Below are positions 7,770 to 14,752 of a stretch of DNA of 58,038 nt, one piece after another; the stretch's first letter is position 1, and each line of letters opens with the position of its first letter. Under the pieces are notes generated by a model. The model had not been told where the DNA came from. It did no database searches and worked only from the letters and a program-made list of their open reading frames with translations. The stretch covers positions 1 through 58,038 of the forward strand of contig JAIXOL010000050.1 of NCBI GenBank assembly GCA_027486845.1. Direction: 5' to 3'. A program made the translations under genes and the position numbers. This DNA comes from Cytophagaceae bacterium (lineage in GTDB: Bacteria; Bacteroidota; Bacteroidia; Cytophagales; Spirosomataceae).

Positions 7770-9425
7770 ATGAAAAATAAAGTTTTAAAAGTTCATCCAT
7801 CAGACAACCTAATTGTGGCTCTTCAAACATTAGAAAAATTTGAAGAAGTTGTTTTGGATGGAGAAAAATATATTTTACCAAATACCATAGAAGCTAAACA
7901 TAAATTTGTTACCCATGACCTCAATATTGGAGATACTGTAACAATGTATGGTGTAAGGGTTGGAAAAGCTATACAAAAAATAAAACGAGGAGAACAAATT
8001 ACAACCTTCAACCTTAAACACGAATCAGAAGAGTTTTCCGTAAAAAATAGAGTCCCCAAAAATGACTGGCAAGCACCTGATGTAAGTAAATGGAAGAACC
8101 GAACTTTCTTGGGCTACCATAGAAGTGATGGGCAAGTCGGCACAGCTAATTACTGGTTAGTTATTCCTTTGGTTTTCTGTGAAAACCGCAATATTCTTAA
8201 ATTGAAAGATGCTTTTGATAGAGCACTCGGCTACGCTTTTCCAGATGTCTATTTAAGGCAAGTTCAAGATTTGGTAAAACTGGAACAGTCAGGAAACTTT
8301 GAGGAGTTCTATAATTATAGTCCAAGCCAACCAAGTATAGCTACTGATAATCAAAGAATATTTTCCAATATCGACGGAATAAAATTCTTAACGCACGAAA
8401 TGGGATGCGGAGGAGCAAACTCTGACTCCGAAAGATTAGCAGCTCTTTTTGCAGCTTATGCTAATAATGCCAATGTAGCAGGAATTACGGTTTTGAGCTT
8501 AGGCTGTCAGAAAACACAATTGAGTGACTTAATGGAAGCTATAAAATCTCGCAATCCTTCCTTCGATAAAACTTTACTTTACTACGACCAACAAACTTTT
8601 GGGACAGAATTCGAGATGCTGTCAGCGGCAATCAAAGAGACATTTAAAGAACTTATCGAAGTCAACAAACTCACTCGAATACCAGCCCCACTTTCAAAGC
8701 TAAATATCGGACTAAAATGTGGAGGCTCTGATGGCTTTTCGGGAATTTCAGCAAACCCTGTTCTGGGGCATTTATCAGATTTGGTAGTTGCATTGGGAGG
8801 TCGCACTTATTTGGCAGAGTTTCCAGAATTATGTGGCGTTGAACAGGAACTCATCAATCGTTGTGTTTCGGAAGAAAAGGCTCAAAAGTTTGAAACATTA
8901 ATGAGAAACTACGCCGATTTAGCCAAAAGTTTAGGTGAAAGTTTCGACATGAATCCTTCATTTGGCAATATTAAAGATGGACTCATTACCGATGCCATCA
9001 AATCGGCAGGTGCAGCCAAAAAGGGAGGAACAGCACCAATTGTGGATGTTTTAGATTATACAGAAACTGCTAAGGTAGCAGGCTTACACTTGGTCTGCAC
9101 ACCTGGCAACGATGTGTTGGCTACTACTGGAAAAGCTGCCGCAGGAGCAACAATCATACTCTTTACAACAGGTTTGGGTACACCTACAGGAAATCCGATT
9201 TGCCCCGTAGTGAAAGTTTCGACCAATACAAAGTTGGCAAATAAGATGCCCGACATCATTGATTTTGACTGTGGTGCTATTATTGAAGGTGAGAAAACGA
9301 TTCAACAAACCGCCGAAGAATTACTCGAATACTGCATAGACTTAGCAAGTGGTAAATTCCAAACTAAAGCCCAAATTTTAGGGCAAGATGATTTTATTCC
9401 GTGGCAGAAAGGCATTAATTTATAA
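7770..9425 (+). CDS. UxaA-family sugar-acid dehydratase (probable L-fuconate dehydratase)
   Basis: This 551-residue protein belongs to the altronate/galactarate dehydratase (UxaA) family. It has the N-terminal SAF-type domain (about residues 5-85, containing NIGDTVTMYG) joined to the large catalytic domain. Family motifs include GYHRSDGQVGTANYW, EMGCGGANSDSER with the conserved cysteine, SLGCQKTQ, LKCGGSDGFSGISANP and EFPELCGVEQ. It heads an operon that otherwise matches non-phosphorylative L-fucose catabolism, where the second half of the pathway needs a dehydratase that turns L-fuconate into 2-keto-3-deoxy-L-fuconate. The characterized Xanthomonas pathway uses an enolase-superfamily enzyme here. 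A UxaA-type protein in this slot recalls the fucose cluster of Campylobacter. The exact substrate is inferred from context; altronate is the alternative. Confidence 0.82.
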   Translation: MKNKVLKVHPSDNLIVALQTLEKFEEVVLDGEKYILPNTIEAKHKFVTHDLNIGDTVTMYGVRVGKAIQKIKRGEQITTFNLKHESEEFSVKNRVPKNDWQAPDVSKWKNRTFLGYHRSDGQVGTANYWLVIPLVFCENRNILKLKDAFDRALGYAFPDVYLRQVQDLVKLEQSGNFEEFYNYSPSQPSIATDNQRIFSNIDGIKFLTHEMGCGGANSDSERLAALFAAYANNANVAGITVLSLGCQKTQLSDLMEAIKSRNPSFDKTLLYYDQQTFGTEFEMLSAAIKETFKELIEVNKLTRIPAPLSKLNIGLKCGGSDGFSGISANPVLGHLSDLVVALGGRTYLAEFPELCGVEQELINRCVSEEKAQKFETLMRNYADLAKSLGESFDMNPSFGNIKDGLITDAIKSAGAAKKGGTAPIVDVLDYTETAKVAGLHLVCTPGNDVLATTGKAAAGATIILFTTGLGTPTGNPICPVVKVSTNTKLANKMPDIIDFDCGAIIEGEKTIQQTAEELLEYCIDLASGKFQTKAQILGQDDFIPWQKGINL

Positions 9426-9430
9426 TAATA

Positions 9431-10198
9431 ATGATATTTAGTTTAGAAAATAAAGTAGCCGTTGTAACTGGCGGAGCGAGTGGAATAGGCTTATCCATTA
9501 CCAAACTGTTTGCACAACAAGGGGCAAAAATACATGTGTTAGAGTTAAGTACTGAAGTAGCAAGTAAGCAAATCAAAGATGCTATTCAGGATACTCAAAA
9601 TGTATCTATCCATGCTTGCGATGTAAGCAATTTAGCCCAAGTGGAAGATGTTATCAACAACATAAAAAATATTGACATCTTAGTAAATAACGCAGGGATA
9701 GCCCATGTTGGCAACGCAGAAAATACCAATGAACTTGATTTTGACAGAGTAATCAACGTCAATGTAAAAGGGGTTTATCATTGCGTACATGCTGCTTTAC
9801 CTCTGATGAAAGCTAATGGTGGCGGTGTAATTTTGAATATGGCATCGGTAGCTTCATCCGTAGGTATTTCCGATAGGTTTGCCTATTCGATGTCAAAAGG
9901 TGCAGTGCGGTCTATGACTCAATCCATCGCCAAAGATTTCTTAAAGGATAATATACGATGTAATTGTATTTCTCCTGCACGAGTTCACACGCCTTTTGTT
10001 AATGGTTTTATTGCTAAAAATTTTGAAGGCAAAGAGCAAGAAACCTTTGATAAACTATCAAAATCACAGCCTATCGGAAGAATGGGTACACCCGATGAAA
10101 TAGCCTATTTAGCACTTTATTTATGTTCGGCAGAATCGGGTTTCGTCACAGGTTGTGATTATCCAATTGATGGTGGATTTATTTACCTAAACAATTAA
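9431..10198 (+). CDS. SDR oxidoreductase, probable 2-keto-3-deoxy-L-fuconate dehydrogenase
   Basis: This is a 255-residue classical short-chain dehydrogenase. The nucleotide-binding motif TGGASGIG is at residues 13-20, NNAG near 86-89, and the catalytic residues are Ser139, Tyr152 and Lys156 (YSMSK). The region IRCNCISPARVHTPFV resembles the DHRS6/BDH2-like branch that includes the Xanthomonas 2-keto-3-deoxy-L-fuconate dehydrogenase. It would oxidize 2-keto-3-deoxy-L-fuconate at C4 to the 2,4-diketo acid with NAD. It starts 5 bases after the dehydratase gene and 4 bases precede the hydrolase gene, so the three consecutive pathway steps are tightly co-translated. Confidence 0.82.
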   Translation: MIFSLENKVAVVTGGASGIGLSITKLFAQQGAKIHVLELSTEVASKQIKDAIQDTQNVSIHACDVSNLAQVEDVINNIKNIDILVNNAGIAHVGNAENTNELDFDRVINVNVKGVYHCVHAALPLMKANGGGVILNMASVASSVGISDRFAYSMSKGAVRSMTQSIAKDFLKDNIRCNCISPARVHTPFVNGFIAKNFEGKEQETFDKLSKSQPIGRMGTPDEIAYLALYLCSAESGFVTGCDYPIDGGFIYLNN

Positions 10199-10202
10199 AA
10201 AA

Positions 10203-11063
10203 ATGAAATTATTACGCTTTGGTGAGTTTGAAAACGAAAAACCAGCTCTTGAATTAAGTAATGGTAAAAGAATAGATGTTTCAGCCTTTGGCGAAGATTA
10301 TAATGAAGCTTTCTTTGCTTCTGATGGGTTAACTCGTCTTGCAAAATGGTTAGAAACAGAGATAGCAGCTTGTCCAGAAGTTCCAGCCAATGCTCGTATT
10401 GGTTCTTGTATTGCTCGCCCATCTAAAATAGTTTGTATTGGTCTCAATTACGCCAAACATGCAGCCGAATCGGGTATGGCAGTTCCTACTGAGCCTGTTG
10501 TTTTCTTTAAGTCAACCACCGCTCTTTGTGGACCTTTCGATGATGTAGTTATTCCAAGAAATTCTGATAAAACAGATTGGGAGGTAGAGCTTGCCGTAAT
10601 CATTGGGAAAAAAGCTTCATATATAAACGAAGAAGATGCTATGGATTATGTAGCTGGCTATGCCCTTCATAATGATTATTCTGAACGAGCTTTTCAACTC
10701 GAACGAGGAGGTCAATGGGTCAAAGGAAAAAGCAGTGATACTTTTGCTCCACTTGGTCCAATCATGGTTACAAAAGACGAAGTTTCAGACCCTCAAAATC
10801 TTAGATTATGGTTGAGTGTCAATGGTGAAATGCTTCAAGATTCAAATACTAACGATATGATTTTCGATGTCAAACATATCGTTTCTTACCTAAGCCAATT
10901 TATGACATTACTACCTGGTGATGTTATTTCAACGGGTACACCTTTTGGTGTAGGTCTTGGTTTTAAGCCGCCAAGGTACTTGAAAGCTGGCGATATCGTA
11001 GAACTTGGTATTGATAATTTGGGCACTCAAAGACAGCAAGCGGTAAACTATTCAACCCTATAA
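10203..11063 (+). CDS. Fumarylacetoacetate hydrolase family protein (2,4-diketo-3-deoxy-L-fuconate hydrolase-like)
   Basis: This 286-residue protein has the FAH fold. A small N-terminal domain is followed by the catalytic core from about residue 75 (CIGLNYAKHAAESG). The metal-binding acidic residues lie in DWEVELAVIIGKKA, and GDVISTGTPFGVG is the family signature near the C-terminus. In the non-phosphorylative fucose pathway a FAH-family hydrolase splits 2,4-diketo-3-deoxy-L-fuconate into pyruvate and L-lactate. The immediate neighbours supply its substrate and consume lactate, which supports this role. Other acylpyruvate hydrolase or ureidoglycolate lyase-like activities exist in the family. 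Confidence 0.83.
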   Translation: MKLLRFGEFENEKPALELSNGKRIDVSAFGEDYNEAFFASDGLTRLAKWLETEIAACPEVPANARIGSCIARPSKIVCIGLNYAKHAAESGMAVPTEPVVFFKSTTALCGPFDDVVIPRNSDKTDWEVELAVIIGKKASYINEEDAMDYVAGYALHNDYSERAFQLERGGQWVKGKSSDTFAPLGPIMVTKDEVSDPQNLRLWLSVNGEMLQDSNTNDMIFDVKHIVSYLSQFMTLLPGDVISTGTPFGVGLGFKPPRYLKAGDIVELGIDNLGTQRQQAVNYSTL

Positions 11064-11066
11064 ATA

Positions 11067-11840
11067 ATGAATCTTAATTTAAAAGATAAGGTCATCATCG
11101 TAACTGGCGGTGCTAAAGGAATCGGTGAAGGTATCGTAAATGTTTTGGCTCAAGAAGGTGCTATTCCAGTAATTATTGGACGAAACGAAGCTGATAATAA
11201 CAAAACCCTCAATGAAATTGGAGGAAAAGGTTTCCAAGTGCTTGCCGAATTAAGTAAGCCCGAAGAATGTAAAAAAGCTATTGAAGAAGTAATGAGACAA
11301 TTCGGTAGAATAGATGGCTTGGTAAATAATGCTGGAGTTAACGACGGTGTTGGTCTCGAAAATGGTAACTATGAAGCATTTATTTCTTCATTGCATAAAA
11401 ACTTGGTTCATTACTACCTCATGGCACATTATGCTTTGCCTGCCCTCAAGGCATCAAAAGGTAGTATTGTAAATATCGGTTCAAAAACTGCTGAAACAGG
11501 TCAAGGCGGAACATCGGCTTATGCAGCTTCTAATGGTGGACGAAATGCACTTACTCGTGAATGGGCGGTGGAATTATTGCCTTTTGGGATTCGAGTAAAT
11601 GCTCTCATAGTAGCAGAATGTTACACGCCATTGTATGATAAATGGATTAAGACATTACCAAACCCAGAAGAAACTTTATCGAAAATAAACAGTAAAATAC
11701 CTTTTGGCAACCGTATGACTACTGCCGATGAGATTGCCAATATGGTTGCATTTCTGCTTTCTGATAAATCAAGCCATACCACTGGTCAACTGATTCATGT
11801 GGATGGTGGATACGTACATCTTGACAGGTCGCTCATTTAA
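11067..11840 (+). CDS. SDR oxidoreductase, probable L-fucose dehydrogenase with altered catalytic motif
   Basis: This 257-residue short-chain dehydrogenase has TGGAKGIG (13-20), NNAG (87-90), Ser139 and Tyr152. The usual catalytic Lys of YxxxK is Asn156 (Tyr-Ala-Ala-Ser-Asn, codon AAT at 11532-11534). The segment AECYTPLYDKWI resembles bacterial L-fucose dehydrogenases. It would oxidize L-fucose at C1 to L-fucono-1,5-lactone, the first step of the pathway. It starts 4 bases after the hydrolase gene. The missing lysine either marks a family variant in which another residue lowers the tyrosine pKa, or it reduces activity. No lactonase gene is seen in the operon, so lactone opening may be spontaneous or encoded elsewhere. 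Confidence 0.75.
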   Translation: MNLNLKDKVIIVTGGAKGIGEGIVNVLAQEGAIPVIIGRNEADNNKTLNEIGGKGFQVLAELSKPEECKKAIEEVMRQFGRIDGLVNNAGVNDGVGLENGNYEAFISSLHKNLVHYYLMAHYALPALKASKGSIVNIGSKTAETGQGGTSAYAASNGGRNALTREWAVELLPFGIRVNALIVAECYTPLYDKWIKTLPNPEETLSKINSKIPFGNRMTTADEIANMVAFLLSDKSSHTTGQLIHVDGGYVHLDRSLI

Positions 11841-11856
11841 ACTCAACCCTAACCTT

Positions 11857-13110
11857 ATGAAAACTGAAAAGAACAATTATCTCATTCCATTTATTTTAGT
11901 AACAAGTTTGTTTTTCCTTTGGGGAATTTCAAATAACCTGACAGGTATATTGATTCCTCATCTACGAAAAGCATTACAATTGACTAATACTCAATCCACA
12001 TTTGTTGATACGGCTGTTTATTTAGCCTATTTCTTAACTGCAATTCCAGCAGGACTTATTCTCAATAAATTTGGCTATAAAAAAGGCATCATTGCTGGAC
12101 TATTGGTATTTAGTTTAGGGGCTTTTTTATTCATTCCTGCCGCCAATACCCGTACTTTTGAGATATTTCTCTTGGGGCTTTTTATCATTGGTTGTGGTCT
12201 TACCATTCTCGAAACGGCAGCAAATCCTTACGCTACCAAGTTGGGCGACCCCAATGGTGCAACAACAAGGCTGAATTTAGCCCAATCTTTCAACGGTTTA
12301 GCTGCTTTTTTAGCCCCAATGATAGGTACATTATTCATTCTTTCGGGTAAAGAGTATTCTGAAAGCGAGCTTTTGTTAATGCCTGAAGCTGATAAAATAG
12401 CTTACTTGACCTCAGAAGCGGCATCAGTAAAACTTCCTTACATGATTTTGGGTGGTTTCCTTTTGCTCTTGGCTGTTGTTTTCATGATTTTGAAATTCCC
12501 TGAATTTAAAGAAGAAAATAAAGCAAATACATCGGGTAGTATCGGACAAGCTCTCAAACAAAAACATTTGGTTTGGGCAGTAATCACCCAGTTTTTCTAT
12601 GTGGGTGCTCAGGTATGCGTAACAAGCTTCTTTGTTCGTATGGCCATTTCAGGCGGTGGTGTAGATGAGAAAACGGCTGGATACTACCTCGGCGTTTATG
12701 GACTACTATTTATGTCTGGTCGATTTATTGGAACAATCATCATGCGATACATACCACCTGCTAAGTTGCTTGCCATTTACGCTTTATTGTGTATTCTACT
12801 CAGTTGTGTTGCTATTTATGCCGATGGCAAAAATGTAGTATTGGCACTGGGTGGCTTAGGTTTTTTTATGTCAATCATGTTTCCTACCATATTTTCACTG
12901 GGTATCAAAGACCTCAACGAGAACACCAAACCTGCTTCTTCACTAATCGTGATGTCAATCATTGGCGGGGCAATATTTCCAGTAATCATGGGTAAAATCA
13001 TTGATAATTCGGGCGATGATATTCAAAAAGGATATATCGTACCACTGCTATGCTTTTTTGTCGTCTTATACTTCGGAATAAAAGGACATCAACCTAAAAC
13101 CCAATCATAA
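11857..13110 (+). CDS. fucP: L-fucose:H+ symporter, FucP family MFS
   Basis: This is a 417-residue major facilitator transporter with twelve predicted membrane segments. The N-terminus (PFILVTSLFFLWGISNNLT) and the internal ETAANPYATKLGDP segment are hallmarks of the FucP/GluP branch (fucose, galactose or glucose proton symport across the inner membrane). I chose the start at 11857 (MKTEKNNY), 16 bases after the SDR stop. The frame open from 11797 would overlap that gene. Its position among fucose catabolic genes, with fucosidases downstream, makes L-fucose the likely cargo. Confidence 0.88.
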   Translation: MKTEKNNYLIPFILVTSLFFLWGISNNLTGILIPHLRKALQLTNTQSTFVDTAVYLAYFLTAIPAGLILNKFGYKKGIIAGLLVFSLGAFLFIPAANTRTFEIFLLGLFIIGCGLTILETAANPYATKLGDPNGATTRLNLAQSFNGLAAFLAPMIGTLFILSGKEYSESELLLMPEADKIAYLTSEAASVKLPYMILGGFLLLLAVVFMILKFPEFKEENKANTSGSIGQALKQKHLVWAVITQFFYVGAQVCVTSFFVRMAISGGGVDEKTAGYYLGVYGLLFMSGRFIGTIIMRYIPPAKLLAIYALLCILLSCVAIYADGKNVVLALGGLGFFMSIMFPTIFSLGIKDLNENTKPASSLIVMSIIGGAIFPVIMGKIIDNSGDDIQKGYIVPLLCFFVVLYFGIKGHQPKTQS

Positions 13111-13111
13111 A

Positions 13112-13447
13112 ATGAAACGCTATTGTTTAGCCTTAGACCTAAAAGATGATGCCAAACTCATTGCCGAGTATGAGCAATTACATCAAGAGATTTGGCCAGA
13201 AATAGAAGCTACCATCATTGACTCGGGCATCGTGAGTATGGAAATTTACAGAATTGGTGTTCGTCTATTTATGATTATGGATACTACTGATGATTTTTCT
13301 TTTGAAGCAAAGAGTAAAGCCGATGCTGAAAATCCAAAAGTACAAGAATGGGAAAACTTTGTTTGGCAATACCAACAAGCCTTACCTATGGCAAAAGAAG
13401 GAGAGAAATGGATACTGATGAATAAAATATTTGATTTGAAAGCATGA
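13112..13447 (+). CDS. RhaM-family sugar mutarotase (probable L-fucose mutarotase)
   Basis: This 111-residue protein belongs to the L-rhamnose mutarotase family (PF05336). Recognizable parts are LHQEIWPEI with the conserved catalytic His, GIVSMEIYRIGVRLFMIM, and a C-terminal acidic/Trp-rich end (WENFVWQYQQ). It interconverts sugar anomers so that the dehydrogenase is supplied with the correct form. In fucose operons that use the oxidative route, a member of this family can serve fucose. It begins 1 base after the fucP stop and its own stop overlaps the start of the FMN dehydrogenase gene (13444-13447). Confidence 0.83.
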   Translation: MKRYCLALDLKDDAKLIAEYEQLHQEIWPEIEATIIDSGIVSMEIYRIGVRLFMIMDTTDDFSFEAKSKADAENPKVQEWENFVWQYQQALPMAKEGEKWILMNKIFDLKA

Positions 13448-14592
13448 TAAAATACAATACCAATTATCCATCTATCGAAGACCTTATCAAGAAAGCAAAA
13501 AAACAAATTCCACGTTTTGCTTTTGAATATTTAGATGGCGGCTGTAATGAAGATGTGAATCTTTATAAAAATACTGCCGAACTTCGAGAGGTTGAGCTAA
13601 AGCCCACTTATTTGAGCCAACATACTCGTTCAGATATGAAAACCGAGCTATTTGGACATATCTATGATGCTCCATTTGGTATTGCTCCTGTTGGTTTACA
13701 AGGCTTGATGTGGCCGAATGCTCCCGAAATTCTGGCAAAAGCAGCACATCAGCATAACATTCCATTTATTTTAAGTACCGTAACTACATCGAGTATTGAG
13801 CGAATTGGCGAATTAACCGAAGGTAAATTTTGGTTTCAATTGTACCATCCTGCCGAAAATACTTTGCGAGATGATTTACTCGCTCGTGCTGAGGCGGCTG
13901 GTTGTGAGGTTCTGTGTATTTTGTGCGATGTACCCAGCTTTGGTTTCAGACCACGAGATATTCGGAATGGACTCGCCATGCCTCCTAAAATGACCTTGAG
14001 TAATATGCTTCAAATCTTAGGCAAACCCGAATGGGCTTTAAAAACGCTTTATCATGGCCAACCAAGTTTTGCAAATTTAGAAAAATACATGCCAAAAGGA
14101 TTGAATATGGCTCAGTTGGGAGCATACATGAATCAAACGTTTTCGGGCAGAGTCAATGAAGCTAAAATCTCCGAAATCAGAGATAAATGGAAAGGGAAAC
14201 TGGTTTTGAAGGGTGTGGCGAGCGAACAAGATACCGAAATGGCTATCAAACTTGGCTTAAATGGAATCATTGTCTCGAATCATGGAGGAAGACAGCTTGA
14301 TGCAGGACAGTCAGCTATTAAATCGCTCACGCCAATCGTAGAAAAATACAAAGGTCAAATCAAAATAATGATGGACAGCGGACTAAGGTCAGGTCCAGAT
14401 ATTGCCCGAACTTTGGCCAGTGGGGCTGAGTTTACCTTCATGGGTCGCTCATTTATGTATGGTGTTACTGCTCTCGGAAATGAAGGCGGTAATCACACCA
14501 TCAGTATGCTAAAGACTCAACTCCAACAAGTAATGGAGCAAGTATGTTGTGAGCGAGTGGAGGATTTTGAGAATTTTTTGTATAGGAAATAA
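13444..14592 (+). CDS. FMN-dependent alpha-hydroxy-acid dehydrogenase (L-lactate dehydrogenase-like)
   Basis: This is a 382-residue member of the LldD/glycolate oxidase family. FAFEYLDGG near residue 22, APVGLQGLMWP near residue 80 and the flavin/substrate signature SNHGGRQLD near residue 278 are all present. The enzyme oxidizes L-2-hydroxy acids using FMN and passes electrons to quinone or oxygen. As the last gene of the operon it would convert the L-lactate released by the FAH-family hydrolase to pyruvate, so one fucose would yield two pyruvates. It overlaps the mutarotase by 4 bases (ATGA), which implies translational coupling. Confidence 0.87.
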   Translation: MIKYNTNYPSIEDLIKKAKKQIPRFAFEYLDGGCNEDVNLYKNTAELREVELKPTYLSQHTRSDMKTELFGHIYDAPFGIAPVGLQGLMWPNAPEILAKAAHQHNIPFILSTVTTSSIERIGELTEGKFWFQLYHPAENTLRDDLLARAEAAGCEVLCILCDVPSFGFRPRDIRNGLAMPPKMTLSNMLQILGKPEWALKTLYHGQPSFANLEKYMPKGLNMAQLGAYMNQTFSGRVNEAKISEIRDKWKGKLVLKGVASEQDTEMAIKLGLNGIIVSNHGGRQLDAGQSAIKSLTPIVEKYKGQIKIMMDSGLRSGPDIARTLASGAEFTFMGRSFMYGVTALGNEGGNHTISMLKTQLQQVMEQVCCERVEDFENFLYRK

Positions 14593-14752
14593 ATCCCAAA
14601 TTTTAGTGGTTAAGACAAGGATATTAGAGGATAGTCCTCCCACAGGAGAAAGAAATCTAAAAAAACTTGATTTCGGAGATTTAATTTCAGTATTTACCTT
14701 TAGGAGAAACTAAAAATTGAGAAGTTCTATCAACTAATACTGAAATTCAAAA

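Noticed and set aside
7770-14592. Assignment of the operon to L-rhamnose catabolism
   Set aside because: The RhaM-type mutarotase would fit, but the FucP permease, fucose-dehydrogenase-like SDR and four fucosidase-type domains nearby favour fucose. Rhamnose stays possible as a second substrate.
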